From Scatosoma sp045650185 (GTDB taxonomy: Bacteria > Bacillota > Clostridia > Christensenellales > Borkfalkiaceae), in the NCBI GenBank assembly GCA_045650185.1, contig JAZRQY010000005.1:124001-188000 (forward strand): DNA of 64,000 nt, read 5' to 3'. Below the pieces are notes generated by a model. The model worked only from the letters and a program-made list of their open reading frames with translations. It ran no database searches and was not told where the DNA came from. Position numbers and translations under genes: made by a program. The stretch's first letter is position 1. Each line of letters opens with the position of its first letter. Of the stretch, positions 33,220-41,312 are shown piece after piece.

Positions 33220-35847
33220 TTATTCCGTTCTAAGCGCGATAACGGGATCTTTCTTCGCCGCCGCATTCGCAGGGATTAAACCGCTGATTAAGGTCAATAC
33301 CACGCTGATGACTACCATCGTAATCCCCTGTCCAAGAGGCAACGCCGCTAGCGTAGCAATCCCCGTCAGGTATTCGAGCAACATATTGATGGGAAGGGAC
33401 ACCGCATAGGTAAAGCCCACGCCAAACAAGCCTGCGCACAAGCCGATTAAGAAGGTTTCCGCATTGAAAAGACGACGAATGTCCTTCTTTCTTGCACCCA
33501 AGGAACGCAATACACCGATTTCCTTGGTACGCTCTACCACCGAAACGTAGGTGATTACCCCTATCATTACGGACGAAACCACCAAGGATATTGCCGTAAA
33601 CGCCACCAAAACGTAGGTGACCGCATCCAGCATACCACGAACGAGCGTCATCAAAATCGCCACCGTGTCCGAATACTGGATTTGCGCCGCCTCATCGTCC
33701 ACCTTAATCACTTCATTCCATTTCTTCAAATGATCCGTCACCACGTCCTTATGGTCGAAGTCCTTGACGTAAATGCGAATCTCCTTCGGCATCTCCGCGC
33801 CACCGAGCGCACGCTTGGTCATATCTTCTACGTTGTAGCGGATTTTTGTAAAATCCCCCGTCGTCATAAACTCGATAATGCTGACAAAATCCAAAGCGTA
33901 TACGCGTTGCTTATCTTCCGTATCCTTAGCAATCTGAGAAGCGCGGCTGTCCGTCAAATACCTAGCCGTAAAGCCGGGCATATACGCAAGTCCGCTGGAA
34001 AGCGAACCGTAGGCTGTGCTTTTCTTCGCGCGAAGAATACACCCTATTTTCAGTTCTTTACCGCTTTCGACGTTAAATTTACCGCTATTGCTCGGGTCGT
34101 AATACTCCGTCCGTTGCCATACTTCCTCTTGCGTTCCGCTGCTCATCACCCTGCCCTTGGAATAAATGGTATCGTTGGGATAATAGGTGTAGGTGTGCGT
34201 CAGTAGCTGTTCATAAGGAACGTAAGTAATCTTCCCTTCGCCCGTCGCATCCTGCTGGAAGAGCTCGACAACCTCCTCCATCGAAAGCAAGCCAAGTTGC
34301 GCCATAACGATATCCGTCATACCACCGTCGCTGTTGAGCACCAACACCAGCTCGTTTTCAGAGGTAGCATCAGGGTATTGCCCTGCCACTACGTCGTATT
34401 GAGAGAGAATATAGTCGCGGTTGTTCGGCATTTCGTAGGTAACGCTCTCCACCGTACCAAACATCGCCGAGAAAGACTGATACGGTTTTGCCGATTCCGT
34501 ATTCTCCAGCTGACCTTGATACATCGAAAGCAGACTGCTCAGCGACATCATATATTCCATGGACGGTTCCTCGTCCCCCTCCTCGGGCGTTTCTACCGAG
34601 AAGGAAACGCTTTGGAACAGGTTGTTGCCGATATCCCCTCCGTACAAGAATTGTTTTGCGTAATAATGCTCGCTGTCGATTTGATTTACGTAGTCGATAT
34701 ACTCCTGCGTGATCGTGTTGGTGGAAGTCATATTGTTCGCAAGCTTCGTCAAAAAGGAGTTGACGTATACGCTATCGTTCAAGCGAGAAGGATCAACCTT
34801 CACGTTTCCACCCTTCATCATCTGTAGAATGCTTGCATAATCGAGTGTCGTTTCCGTTACGGTAAGCGGATATGCCGACAACATATCCTTTTCGGTGTTG
34901 GCAATGTACGTCGTAAAACCGCCGCGCAGAGCAAGCACCAACGAAACGCCGATGATACCGATACTGCCTGCGATGCTCGTGATTGCCGTACGCCCTTTTT
35001 TCGCAACAAGGTTTCTGCCGCTTAAGCCCAGCGCCGTCTTATAGGACATCGCCGCCGTTTCCTTGTTGCTCTCGTTCAAACGCTTTGCCTGCAGCCAAGC
35101 GTCGAATTGTTCCTTCGTCTTTCCCGATGCCTCGATTTCTTTCCACAGCTTTCTCTTTTCCGCCTCGCTGTCGAAGGGGTTACTGTCCGAAACGACTAAG
35201 CCATCCGACAAACGCACGATACGAGAGGAATACTGCTCTGCAAGCTCGGGGTTATGGGTGACCATAATAACCAAACGCTCGCCTGCGATTTCGCGAATGA
35301 GGTCCATAATCTGCACGCTGGTTTCCGTATCCAGCGCGCCCGTCGGTTCGTCCGCGAGCAAAATTTCAGGGTTATTGACCAGCGCACGCGCAATCGCAAC
35401 ACGCTGCATCTGACCGCCCGACAATTGATTGGGGCGTTTTTTCAGCTCCGCTTCCAAGCCCACTTTTTTCAAGGCTTCCCTTGCGCGCTTTCTACGCTCT
35501 GCCTTGGAAACGCCTGCAATCGTCAGCGCAACCTCTACGTTCCCCAAAACCGTCTGGTGGGGAATGAGGTTATACGATTGGAAGACGAAACCGATACGGT
35601 GGTTGCGGTATACATCCCAGTCCTTGTCCTTATAGTTCTTCGTTGAAACACCGCCGATGACCAAATCGCCGTCGGTATAGCGGTCCAAACCGCCGATGAT
35701 ATTCAAAAGCGTGGTCTTACCACAGCCACTTGCGCCCAAAATAGACACGAATTCATTGGAACGGAATTCCAGCGACACTCCCTTGAGCGCATGCACGACG
35801 TTTCCACCCGTCGTATAGTCCTTTTTAATATTCTTTAACGTTAACAT
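33220..35847 (-). CDS. ABC transporter with fused ATPase and FtsX-type permease (MacB-like)
   Basis: 875-residue fusion. Residues 1-225 form the ATPase: GASGCGKTTL (Walker A, 37-46), LSGGQMQR (signature), ILLADEPTGALD (Walker B). After a linker, one membrane segment near 285-310, a large extracytoplasmic domain (about 315-740) and three more segments with the FtsX domain (about 745-870; VVERTKEIGVLRSLGARKKDI) follow. This mechanotransmission architecture exports peptides or lipoproteins or reacts to cell-envelope stress. GAGGAG precedes ATG 35847. The MarR-type gene just upstream, 31 bp away, is the likely regulator. Confidence 0.92.
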   Translation of the reverse strand: MLTLKNIKKDYTTGGNVVHALKGVSLEFRSNEFVSILGASGCGKTTLLNIIGGLDRYTDGDLVIGGVSTKNYKDKDWDVYRNHRIGFVFQSYNLIPHQTVLGNVEVALTIAGVSKAERRKRAREALKKVGLEAELKKRPNQLSGGQMQRVAIARALVNNPEILLADEPTGALDTETSVQIMDLIREIAGERLVIMVTHNPELAEQYSSRIVRLSDGLVVSDSNPFDSEAEKRKLWKEIEASGKTKEQFDAWLQAKRLNESNKETAAMSYKTALGLSGRNLVAKKGRTAITSIAGSIGIIGVSLVLALRGGFTTYIANTEKDMLSAYPLTVTETTLDYASILQMMKGGNVKVDPSRLNDSVYVNSFLTKLANNMTSTNTITQEYIDYVNQIDSEHYYAKQFLYGGDIGNNLFQSVSFSVETPEEGDEEPSMEYMMSLSSLLSMYQGQLENTESAKPYQSFSAMFGTVESVTYEMPNNRDYILSQYDVVAGQYPDATSENELVLVLNSDGGMTDIVMAQLGLLSMEEVVELFQQDATGEGKITYVPYEQLLTHTYTYYPNDTIYSKGRVMSSGTQEEVWQRTEYYDPSNSGKFNVESGKELKIGCILRAKKSTAYGSLSSGLAYMPGFTARYLTDSRASQIAKDTEDKQRVYALDFVSIIEFMTTGDFTKIRYNVEDMTKRALGGAEMPKEIRIYVKDFDHKDVVTDHLKKWNEVIKVDDEAAQIQYSDTVAILMTLVRGMLDAVTYVLVAFTAISLVVSSVMIGVITYVSVVERTKEIGVLRSLGARKKDIRRLFNAETFLIGLCAGLFGVGFTYAVSLPINMLLEYLTGIATLAALPLGQGITMVVISVVLTLISGLIPANAAAKKDPVIALRTE

Positions 35848-35878
35848 CTCTGCTCCTCGCTATGTATACTACCCGTCT

Positions 35879-36385
35879 TTATTGTTGCCCTTTTTTGTAT
35901 TCGCAATCCAAGTAAGCTTCCTCTACGGCATCGTAAAATTCCTCTACCAAAGCAAGCATTCTGTTCAGCTTTGCCGTGCCCATACGCGCGATTACCTTCC
36001 CGATAAAGTCCGCATAGAGTTCCATGACGCTCGCATACGACTCCATCGCCTTTTCCGTCAATTCGACGTACGCAATTTTCTTGTCCGTTTCATCGGGAAC
36101 ACGACGCACTACACCATCCTTTTCCAGCTTGGATACAATCTGCGAAATAGCGGAACGAGTGATCCCTAAACGCTCGGCAAGTCTTGTGGAAATCAAGCGC
36201 TCACCCTCGCCTGCCGCATAGACGATTTCATTCATCAGGCGTATTTCTGTATTGCTATACCCCTCTTGGCGCTGGATCTCCATCGCGCGTTCCATATCAC
36301 GCAACGTCGAAAACAACTTGCGTAAATACACCTTATTTTCTTCCGTAGTCGTAATCGGCTTTTGAATTTTTCGTCTTTTTTCCAT
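35879..36385 (-). CDS. MarR family transcriptional regulator
   Basis: 168 residues with a winged helix-turn-helix: EIVYAAGEGERLISTRLAERLGI for the helix pair, TRSAISQIVSKLEKDGVVRR as recognition helix and start of wing, and PDETDKKIAYVELTEKA for the wing. MarR proteins bind palindromes as dimers and release DNA on ligand binding. It is the first gene of a two-gene unit with the ABC exporter, which it probably represses together with itself. The usual N-terminus has a basic extension (MEKRRKIQK). Confidence 0.92.
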   Translation of the reverse strand: MEKRRKIQKPITTTEENKVYLRKLFSTLRDMERAMEIQRQEGYSNTEIRLMNEIVYAAGEGERLISTRLAERLGITRSAISQIVSKLEKDGVVRRVPDETDKKIAYVELTEKAMESYASVMELYADFIGKVIARMGTAKLNRMLALVEEFYDAVEEAYLDCEYKKGQQ

Positions 36386-36438
36386 TTTTTATCCCTCGTA
36401 TAAAACTGCGTTTTATTCGCTATTTTTTCTACAATATT

Positions 36439-36468
36439 ACTATACTGCAAACAGGAAAACTTTGTCAA
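36439..36468 (-). promoter_or_regulatory. Promoter of marR-ABC
   Basis: Minus strand TTGACA (36468-36463), 18-bp spacer, TATAGT (36444-36439). Confidence 0.8.
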
Positions 36469-36537
36469 GTATTAAACGGTTTTTCCGTCTTCTTTTCACC
36501 TCATTTTCATCTTTTTTCACTTTTTTCCACAATGTAC

Positions 36538-36566
36538 TTGATTTCTTAAAAAAAAGATGGTAGAAT
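36538..36566 (+). promoter_or_regulatory. Sigma-A promoter of the first M18 aminopeptidase
   Basis: TTGATT (36538-36543), 17-bp spacer, TAGAAT (36561-36566). The expected transcript start near 36573 decides the gene start at 36599. Confidence 0.8.
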
Positions 36567-36598
36567 AATAAGGAAAATATATGAAATGGAGCAACTAT

Positions 36599-37873
36599 AT
36601 GTTGGAACAATTGAAAGAATTTTTAGGATCCTCTTACACCGCTTATCATGCGGTGGATAACGCGAAAGCTTTGCTTGCAAAGGAAGGCTTCTTGCCCTTG
36701 AGCGAAGGGGATGACTGGGAACTTACCGAAGGCGGTAAATATTACGTGGAGCGTGGCGGTTGCGCCCTGATTGCTTTTTGCATCGGCAACCTTGACCAGC
36801 TGTTCTTTAAGGTAGCCGCGGCGCACGTCGATTCCCCTGCCCTGAAATTGAAGGAAAACCCCGTGATGAAAGCGGAGGCTTGCGACAAGCTGAACGCAGA
36901 AACCTACGGTGGCGGACTTTGGTACAGCTTTTTAGACAGACCCTTGAAAATCGCCGGCAGAGTTATCACCGAGGAAGACGATACCCTCGTCTGCGAAACG
37001 GTCGTTTCCCCTTACCAAGTGACGATCCCCTCCGTGGCAATTCACCAAAACCGTAGCGCAAACGAAGGGCTGACCCTGAATGCGCAAGTGGATTTATTGC
37101 CCTTGGTCGGGCTGAGTGGAGCAGGCGAAAGCTGGCTGTCCGCAATCACCGATAAAAAGGTGCTTTCCCACGATTTATTCTTAGTGAACGCAGACACCCC
37201 CTACTCCTTTGGCGTAAATGATGAGTTTATCGCCAGCCCCAGAATCGACGACCTCACCTGCGTATACGCGATTTTAGAGGGCTTGCTTAGCCGTGCGGAG
37301 GATAGCGACGGTATCTGTATCGGCGCATTCTTCGACAACGAAGAAATCGGCAGCCACACCGCACAGGGCGCGGCAGGCGATTTTATGGAAAACACCCTGC
37401 GCCGTATCACCTACGCATTAAAGTTGGATGAAACGGAGCTGTATAAGGCGCTCAATGGCAGCGTTCTCGTATCCGCTGACAACGCGCACGCCAGCCACCC
37501 TAATCACCCCGAAAAGGCTGACCCCACCAACCGCGTACAGCTGGGCGGTGGCGTCGTCATCAAACACCACGCAGGAAAGGCGTACACGACGGATGCGCTG
37601 TCCTCTGCTATCTTTAAAAAGATATGCGCACGCGCAGGCGTAAAGACCCAGACATTCTTCAACCGTTCGGACGTTCGTAGCGGTTCGACCTTGGGAGTTT
37701 TAGCGCAGACCCGTATGAGTATGCTTGCCGTAGACATCGGCTTGCCACAGCTTGCAATGCATTCCGCAAACGAATGCTTTGCCGTAGCCGACTACGAGGA
37801 AATGCAGACGGCATTGACCGCATTCTTCTCCTCGAATATCACCGTTAACGGCAACGAAGTGAAGACGAACTAA
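36599..37873 (+). CDS. M18 family zinc aminopeptidase (copy 1)
   Basis: Cytoplasmic tetrahedral aminopeptidase clipping N-terminal residues from peptides. Metal and catalytic motifs: AAAHVDSPALKLK, FDNEEIGSHT, VSADNAHASHPN and a C-terminal LAMHSANECFAVADYEEM. An in-frame ATG at 36581 lies only about 8 nt after the predicted transcript start, so its AAGGA would not be in the mRNA. ATG 36599 has GGAG 7 nt upstream and the family N-terminus MLEQLKEFLGSSYTAYHAV, giving 424 residues. A second, different M18 enzyme lies 375 bp away on the other strand. Confidence 0.94.
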   Translation: MLEQLKEFLGSSYTAYHAVDNAKALLAKEGFLPLSEGDDWELTEGGKYYVERGGCALIAFCIGNLDQLFFKVAAAHVDSPALKLKENPVMKAEACDKLNAETYGGGLWYSFLDRPLKIAGRVITEEDDTLVCETVVSPYQVTIPSVAIHQNRSANEGLTLNAQVDLLPLVGLSGAGESWLSAITDKKVLSHDLFLVNADTPYSFGVNDEFIASPRIDDLTCVYAILEGLLSRAEDSDGICIGAFFDNEEIGSHTAQGAAGDFMENTLRRITYALKLDETELYKALNGSVLVSADNAHASHPNHPEKADPTNRVQLGGGVVIKHHAGKAYTTDALSSAIFKKICARAGVKTQTFFNRSDVRSGSTLGVLAQTRMSMLAVDIGLPQLAMHSANECFAVADYEEMQTALTAFFSSNITVNGNEVKTN

Positions 37874-37904
37874 AAAAAAGCACGGAGCAATCCGTGCTTT
37901 TTTT
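37872..37904. terminator. Bidirectional terminator after M18 copy 1
   Basis: AAAAAAAGCACGGA-GCAA-TCCGTGCTTTTTTT, perfect stem. It overlaps the stop codon region and ends one base before the hairpin array. Confidence 0.93.
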
Positions 37905-37905
37905 A

Positions 37906-38124
37906 GTGAATTGAAAACCGTTGGTTTTCGTGAATTGACGGCTCTGCCGTCGTGAATTGAACGCACAATGCGTTCGTGAATTGCAAGGCTGTCGCCTTGC
38001 GTTATGGAAAATTTTAAAACGTATCCGCAACGATTGCCAAAGGCAATCAATTCACGTTTTTCATCGGGAAAACAATTCACGCATACGAAGTATGCAATTC
38101 ACGAAAGCGTAGCTTTCAATTCAC
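37906..38124. repeat. Mirrored hairpin array, GTGAATT type (complete)
   Basis: Four units of GTGAATT plus hairpin (GAAAACC-GTT-GGTTTTC; GACGGC-TCT-GCCGTC; GAACGCA-CAA-TGCGTTC; GCAAGGC-TGTC-GCCTTGC), a centre at 38001-38031 starting GTTATGGAAAATTTT, then four units of hairpin plus AATTCAC (GATTGCC-AAA-GGCAATC; GTTTT-N8-AAAAC; GCATAC-GAA-GTATGC; GAAAGC-GTA-GCTTTC). GTGAATT starts at 37906, 37930, 37945 and 37976 (the second half word at 38049, 38074, 38096, 38118). AATTCAC is the reverse complement of GTGAATT, so the two halves can also pair with each other. All stems are perfect and all differ in sequence. Confidence 0.93.
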
Positions 38125-38125
38125 C

Positions 38126-38248
38126 AAAAACAAAGCAAGATGCAAGCAAGACAAGGAAAAAGCGGTTTCCCTGAAGGGAGCGTACAAGACGTACGTGACC
38201 AAGGGGAAACCGCTTTTGACGCAGTATTGCGCCGCATATTCTTTGTTT
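38126..38248. repeat. Palindromic element between the array and the second M18 gene
   Basis: A 13-bp perfect stem, AAAGCGGTTTCCC (38159-38171) with GGGAAACCGCTTT, encloses a smaller hairpin CGTAC-AAGAC-GTACG. The outer flanks are related as imperfect inverted repeats: ACAAAGCAAGATGCAAGC on the left, and on the right CAGTATTGCGCCGCATATTCTTTGT. The right flank recurs at 50811-50863. It ends at the stop codon of the minus-strand M18 gene and could also act as its terminator. Confidence 0.7.
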
Positions 38249-39622
38249 TTATTTTATAAACGAGCAGAAGGCGCGATAACATTCATAAACGTCCGCCTTC
38301 GATACCACCTCGTAGGGCGCGTGCATGGAGATAACGGGAACACCGATGTCCACCGTGTCAATGTTCATGTTTGCAATGAACTTTGCCACCGTACCGCCAC
38401 CGCCGACGTCCACTCTGCCAAGTTCACCCGTCTGCCAGATTACGCCGTTCTCGTCAAACAGCTTACGAACTTCGCCGACGAATTCTGCGCTAGCGTCGTT
38501 AGAGCCGCCCTTACCGCGCGAACCCGTGAACTTCGTCAAGCCTGCGCCGTGGGAAAGGTAGGTCGAGTTCAACGGCTCGCATACGTCACGGAAATTGGGG
38601 TCGTAGCCTGCGTTTACGTCCGCAGACAAGCATTTCGAATGGGCGCGTACCGCCGCCGAGGAAACGCCAAAGCTGTCTGCAATCGCATCGATGAGGTCAA
38701 CGAAAATTGCACATTGCATACCCGTTGCACCCTCGCTGCCGATTTCTTCCTTATCCGCCAAAACTACCATAACCGTCTTGTCCGATTCGGTGTCGAAAAG
38801 CGCCGTATAGGAAGGATATGCGCACACTCTGTCATCGTGGCCGTATGCCGCAATCAAGCCTCTGTCAAAGCCCAAATCACGAGCTTTAAAAGCAGGAACA
38901 AGGGAGAGTTCTGCGCTCAGGAAATCCGCCTCTACCATGCCGTATTTATCGTTTAAAATCTTTAAAAGATTTTCCTTTACGGTGTTGTCCTTTTTGTCCT
39001 CTGCCGCCGTGTAGGGAATGTTGCCGAGCCAAATGTTCAAATCCTCACCGCCCAAGCCTTCGCCAAGGGGCTTGGCGTTTTGTTTTGCCGCCAAGTGAGG
39101 CAACAGGTCGCTGATGTAGAAAATCGGATCATTTTCATCCTCGCCGATTGCCACTTCAAGCACTTCGCCGTTCTTCTTTACGACTGCGCCGTGCAAAGCA
39201 AGAGGAATTGCCGCCCATTGATATTTACGGATACCGCCGTAGTAATGGGTCTTCGCAAACGCAATCCCCTCTGCCTCGTACAGAGGCACCTGCTTTAAGT
39301 CGATGCGGGGGCTGTCAATGTGCGATGCCAAAATACGGATACCGTGCTTTGCAACGTCCTCGCTACCTACGCGAATGAGGTAGAGGTTCTTGCCACGGTT
39401 GTTGTAATATACCTTGTCGCCGGGCTGCAGCTTTTTGCCAAATTCGAAAGGCACGTAGCCTGCCGCAATCGCCGCTTTTTCCGCGTAAGCGCAAGCCTCG
39501 CGCTCCGTCTTACCAGCGTCCAAGAAAGCCGCGTAGCCCTTTGCGTAATCGAAGATTGCCTTCAATTTTGCTTCGTCTGCCGTTTCGTATACGTTCGTTC
39601 TTTTGTATGCAAGTTCACTCAT
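38249..39622 (-). CDS. M18 family zinc aminopeptidase (copy 2)
   Basis: 457 residues with LASHIDSPRIDLK, VLADKEEIGSEGATG, SKCLSADVNAGYDPNF and the C-terminal GVPVISMHAPYEVVSKADVYECYRAF. It belongs to the longer aminopeptidase I branch, clearly distinct from copy 1, so the pair is not a recent duplication. The gene is the last of the corC-galE-sufC-sufB operon and starts 16 bp after sufB. Its physiological link to Fe-S assembly is not obvious and may be only positional. Confidence 0.94.
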   Translation of the reverse strand: MSELAYKRTNVYETADEAKLKAIFDYAKGYAAFLDAGKTEREACAYAEKAAIAAGYVPFEFGKKLQPGDKVYYNNRGKNLYLIRVGSEDVAKHGIRILASHIDSPRIDLKQVPLYEAEGIAFAKTHYYGGIRKYQWAAIPLALHGAVVKKNGEVLEVAIGEDENDPIFYISDLLPHLAAKQNAKPLGEGLGGEDLNIWLGNIPYTAAEDKKDNTVKENLLKILNDKYGMVEADFLSAELSLVPAFKARDLGFDRGLIAAYGHDDRVCAYPSYTALFDTESDKTVMVVLADKEEIGSEGATGMQCAIFVDLIDAIADSFGVSSAAVRAHSKCLSADVNAGYDPNFRDVCEPLNSTYLSHGAGLTKFTGSRGKGGSNDASAEFVGEVRKLFDENGVIWQTGELGRVDVGGGGTVAKFIANMNIDTVDIGVPVISMHAPYEVVSKADVYECYRAFCSFIK

Positions 39623-39638
39623 ATTTCTTCTCCTTTGT

Positions 39639-40565
39639 TTAGTGCAGGAAGCCTTTGATAATCTGTTCTTCTGCTTCCTTTTCGGTCAAGCCGAGGGTCA
39701 TCAGCTTTATCAGCTGTTCGCCTGCAATCTTGCCAATTGCCGCCTCGTGTACAAGCTCTGCGTCCACGTGGTTTGCCGTCAAGCAAGGGGCTGCCGCCAC
39801 CTTTGCTTCGCCCATGATAATCGCATCGCATTCGGTATGCCCGTAGCAGGGCGCGTTGCCGTTCATCGTAGAAACGAAGTTCTGTTTCGAACGATCCGCC
39901 GCCACCGAACGGGACATGACGTCTGCGCTACAACCCTCGCCGTTCATCTCCACCACGAAATCGGTGTCTGCCGTCTGTATCCCGTGGGTATACAGCTTTT
40001 CCTTGACGACGAAACTCGATTTAGCCTCCAAGGTTGCCGTCGTCTTACGGTTGGTGCTGTCCACGCCCTTAATCTGCGTGCTCTCCATCGTCATCTGCGC
40101 ACCCTCGGCAAGATAGACCACCGTTTCGGGGTTCATCACGTTCTTGCCCATGCCGTCGCCGCCGCCGTAGTGCTTTTCCACGTACTTGACCTTGGCGTTT
40201 TTGCCGACGTGGAAAGTATGGATACCGTCGTGGCGAGAGGTGAGCTCCACCCCACCGCAGTTATGGATACCACAGCCAGCAACGATGACCACGTCCGCAT
40301 CCTGACCGATATAAAAATCGTTGTAAACACACTCCTGCAAGCCCGCCTTAGAAATAATGACGGGGATATGCAAGCTCTCGTTCTTCGTGCCCGGCTTGAT
40401 GAAAATATCAATGCCGTCCTTGCCGTCTGTCTTGGGGACGATTTCGATGTTCTCCGTCGATGCCCGTCCCTGCAAGCCGCCGTTCGCGCGGATGTTGTAC
40501 GCGCCTTCGGGTACACCGTGCAGATCGGCGATTTGTAATAGCAAATCCTTCTCAATCGCGTCCAT
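39639..40565 (-). CDS. Short SufB/SufD-family Fe-S scaffold protein
   Basis: Partner of SufC in building Fe-S clusters. At 308 residues it is much shorter than SufB (about 470) and consists mainly of the beta-helix core (IVAGCGIHNCGGVELTSRHDGIHTFHVGKNAKVKYVEKHYGGG) and the C-terminal helical part with VDAELVHEAAIGKIAGEQLIKLMTLGLTEKEAEEQIIKGF. Cysteines near the core and the conserved VHEA are retained. Only SufC is adjacent; no SufD, SufS or SufU. This two-gene C-B layout resembles the minimal SMS (SmsCB) systems described in anaerobes; that assignment is by eye. Confidence 0.88.
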   Translation of the reverse strand: MDAIEKDLLLQIADLHGVPEGAYNIRANGGLQGRASTENIEIVPKTDGKDGIDIFIKPGTKNESLHIPVIISKAGLQECVYNDFYIGQDADVVIVAGCGIHNCGGVELTSRHDGIHTFHVGKNAKVKYVEKHYGGGDGMGKNVMNPETVVYLAEGAQMTMESTQIKGVDSTNRKTTATLEAKSSFVVKEKLYTHGIQTADTDFVVEMNGEGCSADVMSRSVAADRSKQNFVSTMNGNAPCYGHTECDAIIMGEAKVAAAPCLTANHVDAELVHEAAIGKIAGEQLIKLMTLGLTEKEAEEQIIKGFLH

Positions 40566-40577
40566 GATACCCTCCGA

Positions 40578-41297
40578 TTACAGCTTGTCCGTCAGGACCT
40601 GACAGGTCGGCGCACGCAAAAGCGCAGGCAAAATTTCCTCTCGACTGCCCTGCTTGTCCACTTTGCCGTTTGCAATCACCACTACCTTGTCTGCAATATT
40701 CAAAATGCGTTCTTGGTGGGAGATGATTAAGATGTTTCCCTTCGTCTTTTCGTGCATCTTTTCAAAGACGGAGATGAGGTTGCCAAAGCTCCAAAGGTCG
40801 ATGCCTGCCTCCGGCTCGTCAAAGATGGACAGAGCCGTACCACGCGCAAGCACGGTGGCAATTTCGATACGCTTTAATTCGCCACCCGAAAGAGAGCCGT
40901 TGATTTCACGGTCGATATAATCCCTTGCGCAGAGCCTTACCTCGGAAAGGTAGGCGCAAGCATCGGAAACCTTCGTCTGCTTGCCTGCCGCCAAGGAAAT
41001 GAGATCGCGCACCGTAATACCCTTGAACTTTACAGGCTGTTGAAAAGCGTAGGAAATCCCCTTATTTGCCCGCTCGGTGATAGAAAGGTCGGTGATGTCC
41101 TCGCCGTCCAAATAAATCCTACCCGAGGTCGGTTTTATAATGCCTGCAATCACCTTCGCAAGCGTTGATTTCCCTCCGCCGTTCGGGCCGGTAAACGCAA
41201 CGAATCGTTCGTCCAGCGTCAAGTTCACGCCGTCCAAAATCGCCTTTTCGCCACGCTCGTCCGATACGCGATAGGTAATGTCTTTCAGTTCTAACAT
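40578..41297 (-). CDS. sufC: Fe-S cluster assembly ATPase SufC
   Basis: ABC-type ATPase driving conformational change of the SufB scaffold. 239 residues with TGPNGGGKSTLAKVIAG (Walker A, about 37), SGGELKRIEIATVLARG (signature) and LSIFDEPEAGIDLW (Walker B) as in SufC, plus the ISHQERIL H-loop. It precedes the short SufB-like gene by 12 bp and follows galE by 15 bp. Confidence 0.94.
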   Translation of the reverse strand: MLELKDITYRVSDERGEKAILDGVNLTLDERFVAFTGPNGGGKSTLAKVIAGIIKPTSGRIYLDGEDITDLSITERANKGISYAFQQPVKFKGITVRDLISLAAGKQTKVSDACAYLSEVRLCARDYIDREINGSLSGGELKRIEIATVLARGTALSIFDEPEAGIDLWSFGNLISVFEKMHEKTKGNILIISHQERILNIADKVVVIANGKVDKQGSREEILPALLRAPTCQVLTDKL

Positions 41298-41312
41298 ATT
41301 GTTTCCTAGTTT

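Noticed and set aside
37906..38124. Possible CRISPR array
   Set aside because: Repeats are only 7 nt, spacers are self-complementary hairpins of 15-18 nt, and orientation flips in the middle. No cas gene is present.
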